DNA of 64,000 bases from Takakia lepidozioides (Eukaryota > Streptophyta > Takakiopsida > Takakiales > Takakiaceae), in the NCBI GenBank assembly GCA_030704615.1, contig CM060734.1:52902042-52966041 (forward strand). Direction: 5' to 3'. Of this stretch, positions 1 through 12,632 are shown in pieces (within the stretch, counting starts at the first letter, position 1; each line of letters starts with the position of its first letter). The notes below the pieces were generated by a model, which ran no database searches, was not told the DNA's origin, and saw only the letters and a list, made by a program, of their open reading frames with translations. A program made the translations under genes and the position numbers.

Positions 1-264
1 TTTTGGTTTTCTGGAAATCCCAGTATGACAGTACAGTGAATATGAATACTGTTCAGTATGATGTCTGTCACTGTGCAGAAAGGTGGTTTTTTGAAGGGTG
101 ATGGTTCCTTGCAATGCAAGGCTGTTTTGTCCTGGTTTTTTTAAAAAAGGTTTCTGATCTAGTCAAGTTCTGACAGATCCTTCCTTGTCGTGACAAGATA
201 AGCCCTATCTCTCCATAAATAAATAAATATATCTATCTGGGCCACAATGCTAGCGAACTAAGTA
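1..264. other. Left edge spacer, no gene seen
   Basis: AT-rich sequence with no ORF that resembles a protein family. It runs into the LINE-tail repeat that begins with a short tail-like sequence near position 265. Confidence 0.5.
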
Positions 265-1557
265 TTGTGAGTATATTCTATCAATAAATCCCTGAACTTG
301 TCCAGTCTGTGACATGGGGGAGGACATCATGGATGACCTCGAGGGTCTACCCACTCTCGGCACTAGACTGAAATTTAAACTCAGGGCAGGAAGCCTACCT
401 TTGAACAGCAAACAGAAGCAGAGAGGAAAGGGAGAGTGCAATTGCCCGTTGTGAGGGCAACCCAAAGACAATATTCATTTCCTGATTCACGGTCCGGGGT
501 TCTCTCATCAGAGAGACGCTCTCCTCAAATCTATGAAGGGAATTGTGCCTGTATCTCTGTTTACCAACTTTGAAAGTCTCGAGGCTGAGCCAAAAGCCAA
601 GGCCCTCCTGGGGCCTAGTTATTGGGCAAACCACACACAGCAGATTGATGCTTGTGTGAAGGGGTTTCTAGAGGATATCTGGAAAACCCGGATCAATGTT
701 TTATACCAAGGTAAGTCTTACTACCAACGTCAGCCCCTGACAGAGGTAGGTTCTGTCCCTTTGTGTTCCGCTCAAACTGGGCGAGGGGTCAATGGCCACA
801 AGGCTATATCTTGGAAACAGGACCGCCCTGTCAAACAGGCTAAGTCCTGGCAGAAGAGAGTAGAAGAGATCCTCAAGGACCTGGACCTGGATCCGCAAGT
901 CTTGACCCTGCTGGATAAATCTGACTTAGAGGCTGTAGTGTCCTCAGCCATGTCTGTTGCCATGAGATTGTCTGATGAAAATGAAGTTAGGCAGAAAACT
1001 TCCCTGAACTTGTTTCCAGTCTGTGACGTGGGGGAGGACATCTTGGATGACCTCAAGGGTCTACCCACTCTCGGCACTAGACTGAAATTTAAACTCAGGG
1101 CAGGAAGCCTACCTTTGAACAGCAAACAGAAGCAGAGAGGAAAGGGAGAGTGCAATTGCCCGTTGTGTGGGCAATCTGAAGACAGTATTCATTTTCTGAT
1201 ACACTGTCCGGGGTTCTCTCACCAAAGAGACGCTCTCTTGAAATATATTAAGGGAATTGTGCCTGTACCCCTGTTTACCAACTTTGAAAGTCTCGAGGCT
1301 GAGCCAAAAGCCCAGGCCCTCCTGAGGCCTAGTTTTTGGGCAAATCACACACAGCAGATTGATGCTTGTGTGAAGGGATTTCTAGAGGATATCTGGAAAA
1401 CCCGGATTAATTCTTTATATGGAGGTAAGTCTTACTACCAACGTCAGCCCCTGACAGAGGTAGGTTCTGTCCCTTTTGTTCCCGCTCAAACTGGGCGCGG
1501 GGTCAATGGCCACAAGGCTACGGCAAACAACGTCTTATGAGTACAATCTATCAATAA
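265..1557 (+). mobile_element. Non-LTR (LINE-type) retrotransposon 3' end, head-to-tail copies
   Basis: Two copies of the same coding tail lie about 712 bp apart (about 289-815 and 1003-1540). The second lies in an open frame of 335 codons (533-1540) that also carries the end of the first copy and the linker between them. Each copy encodes a zinc-binding motif, CNCPLCGQSEDSIHFLIHC in copy two, of the kind found at the C-terminus of LINE reverse transcriptases. In copy one the motif is broken by a stop (near 452) and a Cys-to-Gly change. Both the left edge (about 265-288) and the right edge (1538-1557) carry the sequence gagtayawtctatcaataaat, which I take to be the element's 3' terminus. No RT catalytic motifs are present, so these are 5'-truncated, dead copies. 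The family is not identified further. Confidence 0.7.
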
Positions 1558-3265
1558 ATGTGCGTCTCTCTCTCTCTCTCATGCATGTTAAAAAGATTCT
1601 CTTATTTTGGCTCTGAGACTGAAAGAACATTTCTTCTTTCAGTGTCTTCTCTACTATGCAATCTGAGGTCGCTACTATTACTGATTCCAGGACAGCCAAT
1701 CCCTCCATGACATCTTCTATTATGAGAATCAGAAATGCTTGGCAGCATATCTGCATAACGCTTTCATCTTGTGGAATAGTTGTTTTTATACCGCATGTTA
1801 AGGGCACCACTTTTCTTTCCTGTTGTTATAAGTCAGCTCAGATTTAGTTATCCATTGGGACTGTTAGCTAGGGTTCTGTCAGGGTTTTGTGACGGCTAGG
1901 GATGGTTCTACCAGAAGGTTCCACCACGAGGTTGCACCAGAAGGTTCCAGAGAACGTGTGTAGGATTCAAGGGAAAGGCTGAGGCAATGCCTAGTATTAC
2001 TTCTAGCATGTAGGTAGATGTGCTATCCTTGTAGATTCCAGAGAGGAGTAGTCTAGCATCTACTGTCAACTCTGTAAGCTTTCTTTGGTAGTAGGGAGCA
2101 AGGACTTTTGTTAGTCTTATTCAGCTGTCAATTTTCGTACTGTTCCTTGTGCCTAGAAGCTTCCTGTCAATATCTCTAGAGTGAGGACAGGTCTAGTTTT
2201 CTAACACCTGTATCCTCTTTGAACTTCCCGTGGACGTTACCTTGAACATTTTTTTGTTCTAGTTTGTCCCATGGGCCATCAGAGCCCTCTCTTTGGACGT
2301 TGTAGAGTTTATTTATGTATTTATCTCTCTCCCCCTCTTGAACTGTTAGCATGACCATAGGGAGATGAAATGTTGTGTTGACAAATATTCTTAGAGGTGA
2401 ATGGGGTGGTGTGTAGGTCTCAAAGTACAGCTCTCCCTTTGGTACAAAATGGGCAGGATGTGATGGGGTTGTTGCATGTGAAGGTTCTCATGGGTGCATC
2501 GGGATGATCTAGTTTCACTGATTATTGAAGCTCTCTCCAACCCTGCTTACGAAGGTACTTATTATTTTTGTCTGCTTTCCGTGTTTCAAATCACTTCCGT
2601 AGAGAAATTAAAACTCAGAATGTGAAAGTTTGCTCAAGATTTGACTGTGGTCATTGCCTGTCAGTTTTCTCTTAAATTAACATTTTTAGTCCTTTTGAAT
2701 GATGAATGTGTGTGCTTTATAGAGAGGATGTATCCAGAATCATGATGCTTTTCTCTTCCTGGATACCATAGGCTTACACAGCTATGTTTCCATGGGATAG
2801 GACCCATCAGATTGATAGCATATCTCAGACTGGTACTGCTCTCTTGCGTGTGAGATAGAAATCTTCTCTAAACATGAATGTAACATGTTTCTTGCTAAGG
2901 TACCAAGACACCTCCTAGTCCTTCATCTACAGTACCAGAAGGTGTCCACCTTCCAAACGGAAGCCCTTTTGGATGAAGTGACACCATCAATTAAACTTTC
3001 TTTGGCAAGAGTCTTCCTCTCTCTACAGTACCATGGCAACCCAATGGACTGCAACATTGGTATTTTATGATGAACACCCCCTCTGTCAGTTGCACCTAAA
3101 CCACCCCAGCCACAAGCAATGGAGAAGCAGAAAACCGAAGAAAGAGACACATAAACTTTAAAACGTCCATGGGAAGCTTGAATCGCTTATGGGACAAAGG
3201 AAAAGAGCAAGAGATAGACACATGTAGAGAGAGGAATAACAGATTTTGTACCGTCGTGGCTTCAG
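1558..3265. other. Spacer or intron, no exon recognised
   Basis: It starts with a short CT-rich run (1563-1580). I looked on the plus strand for upstream exons of the GC1-like gene (the Rossmann-fold part) and found none. The short ORFs here match no family I know. The stretch could be a long intron of that gene. Confidence 0.4.
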
Positions 3266-3689
3266 GTGTGATAAATGGAACAGCACCAAACCCAGTACGA
3301 GTAAATGAGATGTGTGACAGACTGGGAGCTGCATTGGGGCGCCCATCATGGCTCCCAGTTCCTGAATTTGCACTCAAGGCTGTCCTGGGGGAGGGTGCCT
3401 CTGTGGTAGGTCTCTTTTCCCAAGTTTTGTACACTGGTGCATAAGAAGGTTCAAGCTAATGGATTGATTAAGAAATTAGTTTCAGTCTCCTAAAATGATG
3501 CGGTGGGGGCCTTTCAGCTTGTGATGCTCAGCAGGTTGTTTCCATGGCAGAACCCTCACTCACAGTAATTGCTGGGTGCAGCAGGTACTGGAAGGTCAAA
3601 GGGTGTTACCAAAGAAGGCTCAAGAGCTGGGATTTACATTCAAATATCGCTTCCTCTCTGATGCTCTTAAGGCCATTTTGTCAGCATAG
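3266..3689 (+). CDS. GC1: SulA/GC1-like epimerase-family protein (SDR39U1 type), last two coding exons
   Basis: Only the C-terminal domain (DUF1731 type) is visible. Exon 3266-3405 follows an acceptor in ttcag and reads [17 protein letters not shown] through [20 protein letters not shown]. It ends at donor GTG|GTAGGT. Exon 3585-3689 follows tgcagcag and reads [17 protein letters not shown] through DALKAILSA, then a TAG stop. The frame is continuous across the 179-bp intron. Known plant homologues (GC1/SulA) are chloroplast inner-envelope-associated proteins of the extended short-chain dehydrogenase fold that affect plastid division. That function is taken from the family, not seen here. The NAD(P)-binding N-terminal two thirds is not found between position 1 and 3265, so the gene either starts left of the window with a long intron or is truncated. 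Both exons are free of stops and frameshifts. Confidence 0.82.
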
Positions 3690-5145
3690 AACATTTGCTC
3701 CTTCCCTCTTAACTAGCAGAGCTCACCTTCTGTCATTCCTCCTTTTCGCTTGCTGCTTCAGTATGTTCTTCTCTCCAGAGTCACTAGAGCAGCATGTTCA
3801 TACCAGACTTACATCCAAGTTCACCTTCCTCATCCTCTTTGAAGCTCCCATTCCCCATCTCAACTTCTCCTCTACAGGGGAAAACAGGTTTGGAAAGCTG
3901 CATGTTGCAAGCCAATTTTGCCATTGGATTTTGTTCACATTGCAGGAGGCAGGTATAGGGGATGGTCATGCAGAATCTCAATTGTACTCCTGATGTCAAT
4001 CTAACAATCTCTGTATTTGTATGCTCAACTGGTTGGTGCAAGTTGACAATTTCTGAGTACACTCTACTCTTGACAGTCATTAGCTGTGATAAAGTGTAGC
4101 AGCTGTACCTAAGCATTACCCAAGCTTGCAGGAAACAGATCTGTGCAAATGCCAATGGAAGTTAACCTTTCATTATGGTAAGTGTAGATCTGTAATGTGC
4201 AACACTATTTCCTAGATCTCTCCATGATCAATGTCATAGCTAATGCCATTCTTCCTTGTCTGGCACGAGTGATGCGAACCTGTTGTATTTTCATATTTCA
4301 TCTGAAAGGAACTGCTCTCACTTTCACTTTCTAGTACGACATAATATTGCCTTCCTAGAGTAATGCCATGCAATATCCTCTCCCTCGCTGTCTGAAGATT
4401 GTTTTTGTTATACCCTCCTGCTAGACTAATTGGGCTTGTTCCATGACCAATTCGTCCGACATTCACAGGTTGGAGCAATTTCTTTACTCAGTGTACCAAC
4501 ATACCACAGCCGTATACAGCCAAATTATTTTCCAATCAACCGACAGACAAGACAGACAAGCGGTCAAAATTTCAGTTACTGCAGAATGTCCATTTTACTA
4601 CATGGACTTCAACGAGGATGTATGGATCTCTTGACCAGCCCTAACAGGTCTTTGCATGTACAAAACATGCACCCACAACTGATGGGACTGGAGTTGTGAT
4701 CGGAGCACATACAGAAGAGACAAGATGCGCCCAGACAGAGAGGACTAAAATTTGATTGTTCTCTGCCAAATGTAGCAGAAAACCGTTCTATGAGGGCCCC
4801 AATTTTCCCTTGAGGGAAAAACTGACTTCACATACCCCTGCATTATTTCCTCACCTGACATTCCAAACATGACTGCCACCACAGCACAGACCAATTGGAG
4901 AGCTGGGAAACCCTTTCTACGTCTAACATGTAGATGAATAGAACTCCCCATTGTTGCTTCTCGGTCCTCAAAGCATCAAGGCATGCAGCTGCAGTGGGAG
5001 CTAACCACTGGATAAAGGGTAACTCCCCATTATTCCCTAGTGAGGAGATATATATCAATGTGAGAGCCTAGTGAGGAGAACGTTCTTTGGTAGCTAGGTC
5101 GCTTGAGGTTGACTGCTGTCTCCAGTCCAAAAACAGGAACTCTCT
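3690..5145. other. Intergenic region between GC1-like gene and NADP-MDH
   Basis: It holds the 3' flanks of two convergent genes. The short ORFs on both strands overlap each other and show no family resemblance. I see no RNA gene or repeat array. Confidence 0.45.
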
Positions 5146-6567
5146 TTACTGTTCTCCAGGGAGCATTGTGTCTTCTGTAATATTGCAGAAACCATTTTCC
5201 TCTCCAATGAGGTGGGCCACACACTTCTTCTCTGCAAGGAGCTCATCTTCCGACTTTTTGATGCGCTCATACAGGTAGTCGTCTATCTGACAATGTGGCA
5301 CCAACTCGTAGTCTCCGTCTCCCTTAGATCTGCAAGGCATGCTGAAGATTAGGTCATCTGCGATTCCGTAGGGATTTCCAGTGGTGTACACCCCTGAAGA
5401 AAACCAGTCACCCTCAGGTGTCGGAGTGACGAGGGACTTCATGGCATCTGCAATAGAGACGGCCGTTGACGCAGCTGATGAGCGGCCCCACTTTTTTATC
5501 AAAGTCCCTCCTCGCTTCTGCACCATTGGTGTGAACTCCTCCTCGAGCCATTTTCGGTCAGTGATTACATCGGTTGCACGTTTTCCATGGATTTTAGCAT
5601 TCAGAAAGTCTGGCACTTGAGTGGTAGAGTGGTTTCCCCATATTGTGACATTCGAGACATTGTCATAAAACACGCGAGCTTGGAGGGCTAATTGGCACTT
5701 TGCTCTGTTTTCGTCCAATCTAGTAAGAGCATGGAAATTCTTGTGCGGAATGCGAGGTGCATTTTTCAAAGCAATCAGGGCGTTTGTGTTGCACGGGTTG
5801 CCAACCACGAGTACCTTCACATTAGGGCTAGCAACAGCATTGAGAGCTTTCCCCTGCTCAGCAAAAATCTGACCATTGACGTCCAGCAAATCGGCCCGCT
5901 CCATTCCAGGCCCTCGAGGCTTTGCACCGATGAGAAGAGCCCAATCAGCATCACGGAAGACCTCAATAGCATCAATCCCAATATTGACCTCCCTCAACAA
6001 CGGAAACAGCGAATCTTCCAACTCCATTGCAACACCTTCAAGGGCTTCTCTGGACCTTTCTGAACCCAAAAGGTTGAGGGCAACAGGCTGATCCTGACCA
6101 AACACTTCCCCTGACGCGATTTTGAACAAAAGATGGTTGGCAATCATCCCTGCTGCACCTGAAACCGCGACTCGCACAGTTTTCTTCCATGTCTTGGGCC
6201 TTTCATCCTCTTTCAAATCATACGTGACACAAAACACGCCGAAGCATTCTACTCTTTTACCTTCGGGAGCTTCCGGCAGTGCTGATGGTGCCACAGCCTC
6301 GGCAGAAACCTTCTGAGTTGGGCTGGGGGCAATGGAGCAATATATGCCCTGCGCACAACCTGGCCGCACGAAAGTGCCCACATGCTGCTCAAATCTCTTC
6401 TTCAACGCTACCTTCAAGCTTCCCGAAACTGACTTGCGACCAAAGAAGGCACTCCCTGCATTCAATCTCTGACCGGCATTGTTGTCACATGACAACACCA
6501 CAGTGATTTTGTTAGTGAATGAGGGGGCTGCGGCGGAAGCTCCCGCAACCATGGCCGTGCTTGCCAT
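5146..6567 (-). CDS. NADP-MDH: Chloroplast NADP-dependent malate dehydrogenase, single exon
   Basis: Complete 473-aa protein. It reduces oxaloacetate to malate with NADPH in the plastid stroma (the malate valve) and in plants is switched on by thioredoxin. A Ser/Ala-rich transit-like peptide (about residues 1-80) precedes the N-terminal regulatory pair ECFGVFC (Cys108, Cys113). The dinucleotide motif GAAGMI is at 137-142. Substrate-binding arginines lie in [14 protein letters not shown] (215-228). The catalytic pair is Asp285 ([10 protein letters not shown]) and His313 ([12 protein letters not shown]). The C-terminal regulatory cysteines are Cys449 and Cys461 in [15 protein letters not shown], followed by the end TMLPGEQ. 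Length and order match the family, and every key residue is present. The reading frame is uninterrupted, whereas plant genes of this family normally have many introns, so this copy is probably a retrogene. The Met at 6567 is chosen because it precedes a plausible transit peptide. Confidence 0.93.
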   Translation of the reverse strand: MASTAMVAGASAAAPSFTNKITVVLSCDNNAGQRLNAGSAFFGRKSVSGSLKVALKKRFEQHVGTFVRPGCAQGIYCSIAPSPTQKVSAEAVAPSALPEAPEGKRVECFGVFCVTYDLKEDERPKTWKKTVRVAVSGAAGMIANHLLFKIASGEVFGQDQPVALNLLGSERSREALEGVAMELEDSLFPLLREVNIGIDAIEVFRDADWALLIGAKPRGPGMERADLLDVNGQIFAEQGKALNAVASPNVKVLVVGNPCNTNALIALKNAPRIPHKNFHALTRLDENRAKCQLALQARVFYDNVSNVTIWGNHSTTQVPDFLNAKIHGKRATDVITDRKWLEEEFTPMVQKRGGTLIKKWGRSSAASTAVSIADAMKSLVTPTPEGDWFSSGVYTTGNPYGIADDLIFSMPCRSKGDGDYELVPHCQIDDYLYERIKKSEDELLAEKKCVAHLIGEENGFCNITEDTMLPGEQ

Positions 6568-9500
6568 CCTAGAGGCGCTACCCCTCTCAGGTCAACGTCA
6601 GGTCACAGCTGATCCAGTAGAAATACCCAACCCTCAAAGATTCAGCTCCTCCCCAACAGGCGAAAGAATGGAGCAGTGGTTTTTCTTTCGGCCTATCTGA
6701 GAAATGCACACCTCTCTGTTCACACTTCTAGAACGCCTAAAATGTTCCGTGCACCCTCTCTCTCCTGTACAACTCCTTACCTCTCTCCTCCCCGGATTCT
6801 CATCGACACTGTGCACCTGCACGTCAAGATTGCGACCCGTTAGAATCCCTGTCGATCAGAGCCGGTCCCTACTTTTTACTGAGTGTGAGTCCTCAAACGT
6901 CTACTTCTACCCAGTGGGTTCCCTTAAACTGTCTCTCTCTCACTCAGATTGTCCTCTGAGCAAGTACATCTGCGAATCAAGCGCCTCAGTGATCAGGACC
7001 AGGCCACGTTGCGCCATGGCCATCTTTCTGGACTCACCTTCTCGCCTGCCATGGTCTACCTATGTTGGCCTGTCTCTATACTTAGCCAGCGATTAGTCAG
7101 ACTCTAATCCCACCCACAATGACCTAATTTCCTTGTCTTTGATACTACCCACCCTGGGCCTACCCGCATCTCAGCAACAGAGATCCTGCCCACGCCATTG
7201 ATCGTAAGACGATGGGTTTCTTGTGGCCAGTAGTAATCAGCACAGCTTTCATGTAAGACGAAATCTCTTATCACAGAACAGGGCTGCCAAGTGGCAGGAA
7301 CTGCCTCTAAAGTGATCTCTCGAGTGTATTGCGCCATGCCTTTCGAAGAAACTTTATGTGGGCAATTTTGCTGGCAAAGCAGTCCACGAGTATCTCGTGG
7401 TAATCGATCAACAAAGGAAGCACCTGCGCACTAATCAGAGCTGACATCGCACAGTTCTAGCGCCAGGAATGAAATTTTGAAGGTCCATAACATACGTCCC
7501 GAGTCCCAACTCCCAAACCTTGAAGCCCGAGCGTAAAGTCTGCTGGACTTGGTCAGGGAAATGGCAGGATCTGCCTTGCTGCAGTAATGAAGGCAGCGAA
7601 TGCAAGATCCCACACAGCACTCAAGAAAGATGGCACCCAATAAGTTTCGGCCAGAGTGCCCGAGAATTGTGGTGCCAAATATCTGGTACACTACTGTAGC
7701 GTAGTCTGACAGCTTCCGGGGCTCCGGGCCGGTGTAGTTTGCAAGCCTATGCAAGCTCGCACAGTGTTAAGTAAGTATATTATGTTATCTTCAAGGATCT
7801 GAGGTTTGGAGGAACCAAAAGTAGTGCATTTTTTTATCAGGAAGGAAGCTGGCGGCATGTAGATTGCGTGTGCGATTTTCAAATACTGATGCGTGCTTTT
7901 GGGGATGTTTCGGTTCCTATCCGTTCCTCTGTTTTCAGCGGTTGAGAAACTCCAGGACCCACTCTGTGCAGACTTGAGACGCTTGTTTGATTGGTTACTG
8001 CAGGTCAAAAGTGCGCCACTCCCGGTGCAGGAGGCCCCGCCTGTTCTACTCATGGAGTGGGTCGCCTTTCGCTCTCTGACTGGGTCCCAATCGGCCCCAC
8101 TAAAGCTGTTTGGAGCGAGATTATGCATCGGGGGCTTCAATCGGCAGGCACCCACCAATCACAAGACAATCACGTGTGAGGTGATTGTGCTTTGTTGCAT
8201 CCCTTGTTTTGTCTCTTGGCTTTTGTAGCCTGATGCTTATCCAACATGATGAGTTTCCTAACACGTTTTAAGAGTCCAGATTCGATGCCATTCTCAGGGC
8301 TGTTCAACATGTCAGCAGTCAGCAGAAGCTTGTAGAACCGACTAGGAAATCTCACCAGCCTTGATCACAGGTCGCCTGCGGGTCCATATGGGCGACTTGC
8401 ACAATTGCTTTCAAAGCTCAATAATGCAGCAGTTGCAGGGTTTCCACTACGGACCACACTCGTAATTTATACATCAAGTCCTACCAACTAGGACCACAAG
8501 ACTCCTCCAGCGCAGAATGCTGAAGGACCCACTGCCTGTGAGTGACTTTCGAAAAGCGATTGGCACATACCACCGCGATAGAAGGAACTTCTGACAGGGG
8601 TGTAGAAGTTAACATACATCCGCCAGTTGACAGGCTCGTTGAACAACGGGACAGTCCACTTATAGGCAACTTTCGATGCACCTGTAGATCAGCATCCTCT
8701 TAGATGACGAGCAAAGAACTCGAGAGTTTTGCGAGACATCTAGTCAACACAAATTTCTTTCTCAGGGGTCCTACAAGAATTGAGGGAACGAGATAGACAC
8801 CTGTGAGTAAGATACAAGTGGTGAAGACAGCAAGCAAAGGAGGACTGAGTAGCATTCCGTTCACTCAAGGAACATGAAAACAGGGACACAAGGAAACAGG
8901 ACAAAAACCCATTATATACTGAAACATCACTTGTCACTACCAACGAAGCAAGGTAGCAATGTAAGAGCGTGGTTCTATCAAAAACTCTAGTACTTTCTGT
9001 TGGTTCCAGAGAAAGGCTTTCAAGTCTGCCTAGCAATTCTTCTACCTCATTCAAGAGAAGCCTGGCTGGCAAATACACGTTTGTCCAGCGTCAAACTTGA
9101 AAATCTGTGTTCTTCTCCAGAGAGATCAAAATAAATAATGTAGTCGCAACACTTAATCAATTCATCACTGATCAACACTTGGTTTTAGTGGGCGCTCGTG
9201 GATCTGGTCACTGCAACTACTCCTGTGGGATGACCCTTTCATCAATTCTCAGAAGGGCGCACCCCAAGGACTGGACAACGAACGGGCACCACTGATAGAG
9301 TATTGATTGCCAGGGCTCAGGTAGCCAGCCAAGCGAAGATCCACGACAGCACCCAGGAAAGAATAACCTCCGCAAGATCTGACGTGAAACCCAGGCTCTA
9401 AAGTACAAAAAACTAAGCCCAGCTTTCATGCACAGCTCTTTTGATGTAACTACCCAAGGTCAGTTCTGATGCCGAGGATGTGTTGGTGGGTTTTAAACCC

Positions 9501-9955
9501 TCCCGGCACTGTTAGTCTTATCTCACCATGCCATCCCTCAGCAGTCTACACTTGTACACCAGCCAACTGCCATGACATCCGGGTCACAATTTGTTGTTGT
9601 GCTCAACCGGAATCTTCACTGTGGAAGGTCTAGAAAGCCGACTCCTCACTGCAGCAGCACATTGCATCACCAAATCCTGTTGCTGTCCTCTGACCTTTCC
9701 TCTGAGAGACTTCACAATCAAGAGCAAAATGGCCTCCAATGTGCTGCTCTGGCCTGCCGGAGCCATGGCCTCCACAGAAAATTCCTCAGTCAAACAGTCA
9801 CTGCCGTACTGTCATTGCAGGTGTCCTTTTTTCAAGAAAAGCCATCATTTCTTGAAAGACCCGGACAACCATACAATCCATAGCCAAAAACTTTCAGCCC
9901 CAGAAAGGTTGCGGTCCCCAGCTCTCTCAATCTCTGCCCACCCAGGCCAGGCCCC
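6568..9955. other. Intergenic region upstream of NADP-MDH and downstream of ARF
   Basis: It contains the presumed promoter of the minus-strand NADP-MDH gene and the 3' flank of the minus-strand ARF gene. Short ORFs occur on both strands (for example near 7691-8228, and 9572-10001, which antisenses the last ARF exon), but none resembles a known protein. I see no tandem repeat. Confidence 0.45.
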
Positions 9956-12632
9956 TCAATGGTCGAGGGAGCCAGCTGTGGGATTGGGGGGAGAGGTCTG
10001 AGTCCGTGCATCTTCAGAGTTGCTGCTGGCTGGGCGCTGTTGGGCGGGAACCATGTTCAGAATCTCCAACTGTTCCTGACTCATCTGTATAACCTCAGTT
10101 GGTGACAAAATCTTTATGGATCGAACGCAGCTCACGAATTCGCTGCACAATATACAATGGAGAGGCTAAGCGGTATATACATGATGGAGACTTTATATCA
10201 CAGAATTGATGTGAGAAATAACATACCATCTAACTTTCCAAAACACACCCTGTACAGGTTGGATATGTTGTGGAGTGGCATGGACAGAGTCCCATGTAGA
10301 TAATGCCAGCCTGGCTGGGTCACTAAATCTTAGTACAACGTCAGCCATGTTTATGTCGTGGATGGAAAAGCTAACATAGAAAGAAGCCCGACTGCTATGA
10401 AATGAAGCACTCCAAATCTGGATTTCAAGTGATGATATGGCACATTACGTAACACTTCCTAGAACTCCGGTCAACAGAAATAAATAGAGAACAAGCATAA
10501 CGAACACCGAGCCTTCAACACATCTGTGGCAAGTAGGGATGGGTAGAAGACATACTCCCATGGGTCGTCACCAACAAGAAGTGTGTCATTCTCATTGTCA
10601 ACAAACACCAGCTGCCAACCAGATCTTTGAGGATCCTCCAGTAAACCTTCAAGATTAAACAGGCGAGCCAGCTCACTGCGCAATTCTGGGTAGCTGTGGA
10701 AGCGTGTGATATCCAAAGACCTTCCCACCATTCCCAGTTTATGGACCTGGGAAAAATACACGACCACAATATCAGCTTATACCTACCGAAGTCACATTTT
10801 CCATACGGCTCTCTGCTATCAGTCCTAGCAATGACAGTGCAACCACACTGCACAAAGATTCACCTAGTGCCAGAGGTAACAGGACACAATGGCTCATCAA
10901 AAGTGGACTATGTTGTAAAGCAGGATCATCAAAACTTTCATTTTAATTCCTGATTGATAACATCCCTAAACCACCTTCACAGTGACTTCCAATAGTTATC
11001 CAAGGGCACATATCTACCTTAGTGAATGTGCGCATGGGTGCTGCTGGCATTGAAGGCCATGCTGCACCCCGGTGAAAAAGTATGTTCTCATCAAGGCCTC
11101 CACTAGGTATGATTCCGGAGCTCATACTTGGAAGGTCTGGTGTAGCTGGTGGGCAATACGACCCTTGTAGCATCGTGCTACCAGCAAACCCACCCTGGGG
11201 GTCCTTACCTTTCCCAAAACCAGGTGAGGTAAGACCAGTAGCAGGATTAGAAACAACCAAAGGTTGATCAATGGACACCCCAAAAAGGAGATGGCTGCGG
11301 TCTGATTGGATCTGATCCTGCTCCTGCGAATTCTCCCTGTACACAAACTGTGATGACTGCAGAGGAAGTGCTGCCAGGCCGGGCTGACCACTTGCCTCAC
11401 TGTGCTGGGCAAGAGAGAACTGGCCAGGTACACCAGACGTAGGTGAATTGTCCATTCGGCCCAAACGAGCCATCTGCACCTCAGCATGGTTGGAATCTCT
11501 TAAAGTGGAAAACCAAGGTGCCGACACCTGGAATACAGTAACCACAGCCAGTTATCTGGGGAAACTCTGAATTCAAGCAATTGCAAGCAGACAAAAGAGT
11601 AAGGCATGGAGTAAATTGACAAGGGTGGAACCTTGTTCTACAAAGAATTGACTCTCATAATCTCAGAACTTAGACTAGAAACCTGAAATGTAGATATGAT
11701 ACAGTACCTGCGACTCTCGCACGACCATGTTGGATGCACACTGGCTCTGCATTGCACCTTGGTTGGATCGCAACATGTTGGGGTACTGACCATTGTCTCC
11801 CATTGTCAGTGGACCACTGGTCGGAGCTCTTCCCAGCATACCTTGTAGGGGGAATGAGCCTGATATTGAGGGAGAGGAGGCCATGTGTAAGTCAGATTCA
11901 TTGTAACTAGAGGCTGGCCTGATCGAGGACAGCTCCATTGGTGATTGAGGCCGGCTAGACGACAGTTGGAGTAAAGATCCAGGTGCATCAGTCATTTGTT
12001 GAATCAACTGCTGGTTTTGCTGATTCTGCTGTTGTTGAGCTTGTGGGTTCTGTGGACGGAACTGCATCTGTGGGGACGACAGAGGAGGCGGAGGAGGATG
12101 GGACAGCAATTGTTTTGAAGAGTCCCCACAGCGAAACTCTTCCAGAGCAGCTGCTGCCATGGCACGATATAACTGTTGCTGTTGGGTGGGGATAGCTGGC
12201 TCAGGCTGGGGAAGCCGCATCCATGGGGAGTCCATCCCCAAGGAACGAAAATTCAGGGCCTGAAGAGAGTCATTGCCATCCTCACGCATCCATAATTGCG
12301 ACTTCTTCATGATTGATTCAATATCCTCCTCATCCCCTGGGAGAGAGCACTCGATCTTGAGAAAGTGACTCGACCGGCAGACAGGTCTAGCAAAGCCAGG
12401 AAACTCAGAAACCACAATTGTAACCTCATAGCAGATTCATGATATACTTTCCCTGCAACACAAAAAATTATTTTGCATAGACTCAGTGTGACTGACCTCG
12501 GGCTCCGCGAAGCCGTTTCGATCTTAAGGCAAGTGGAGGAGGGCACAAGAGGAATGGAGTGGTCAAAGGTTCAATTTCCCAGAGTGACACACGCCGTTGT
12601 CTTTCACCAGCAGTAGATTCATCCCATCCCAC
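9956..12632 (-). CDS. ARF: ARF exons 11-15: end of ancillary domain, Q-rich middle region, PB1
   Basis: Coding exons in transcript order are 12497-12632, 11708-12336, 11018-11527, 10556-10746 and 9956-10142. Exon 11 ends GCCCGAG and joins exon 12 at cccag|GG to read [17 protein letters not shown]. Reading exon 12 further upstream meets a stop, which fixes this acceptor. Exon 12 carries poly-Gln and poly-Pro runs. Exon 14 holds most of PB1, and a phase-2 junction gives DDPWDEFVSC. The stop TGA is at 9956-9958. Confidence 0.88.

Noticed and set aside
3096-3434. 112-codon minus ORF opposite the GC1 exon
   Set aside because: It is a shadow of the plus-strand coding exon and has no homology.
12307-12546. 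79-codon minus ORF overlapping the ARF exon 11-12 junction
   Set aside because: It reads through intron 11 in a frame that stops early. The acceptor at 12336 restores the ARF frame with correct phase.
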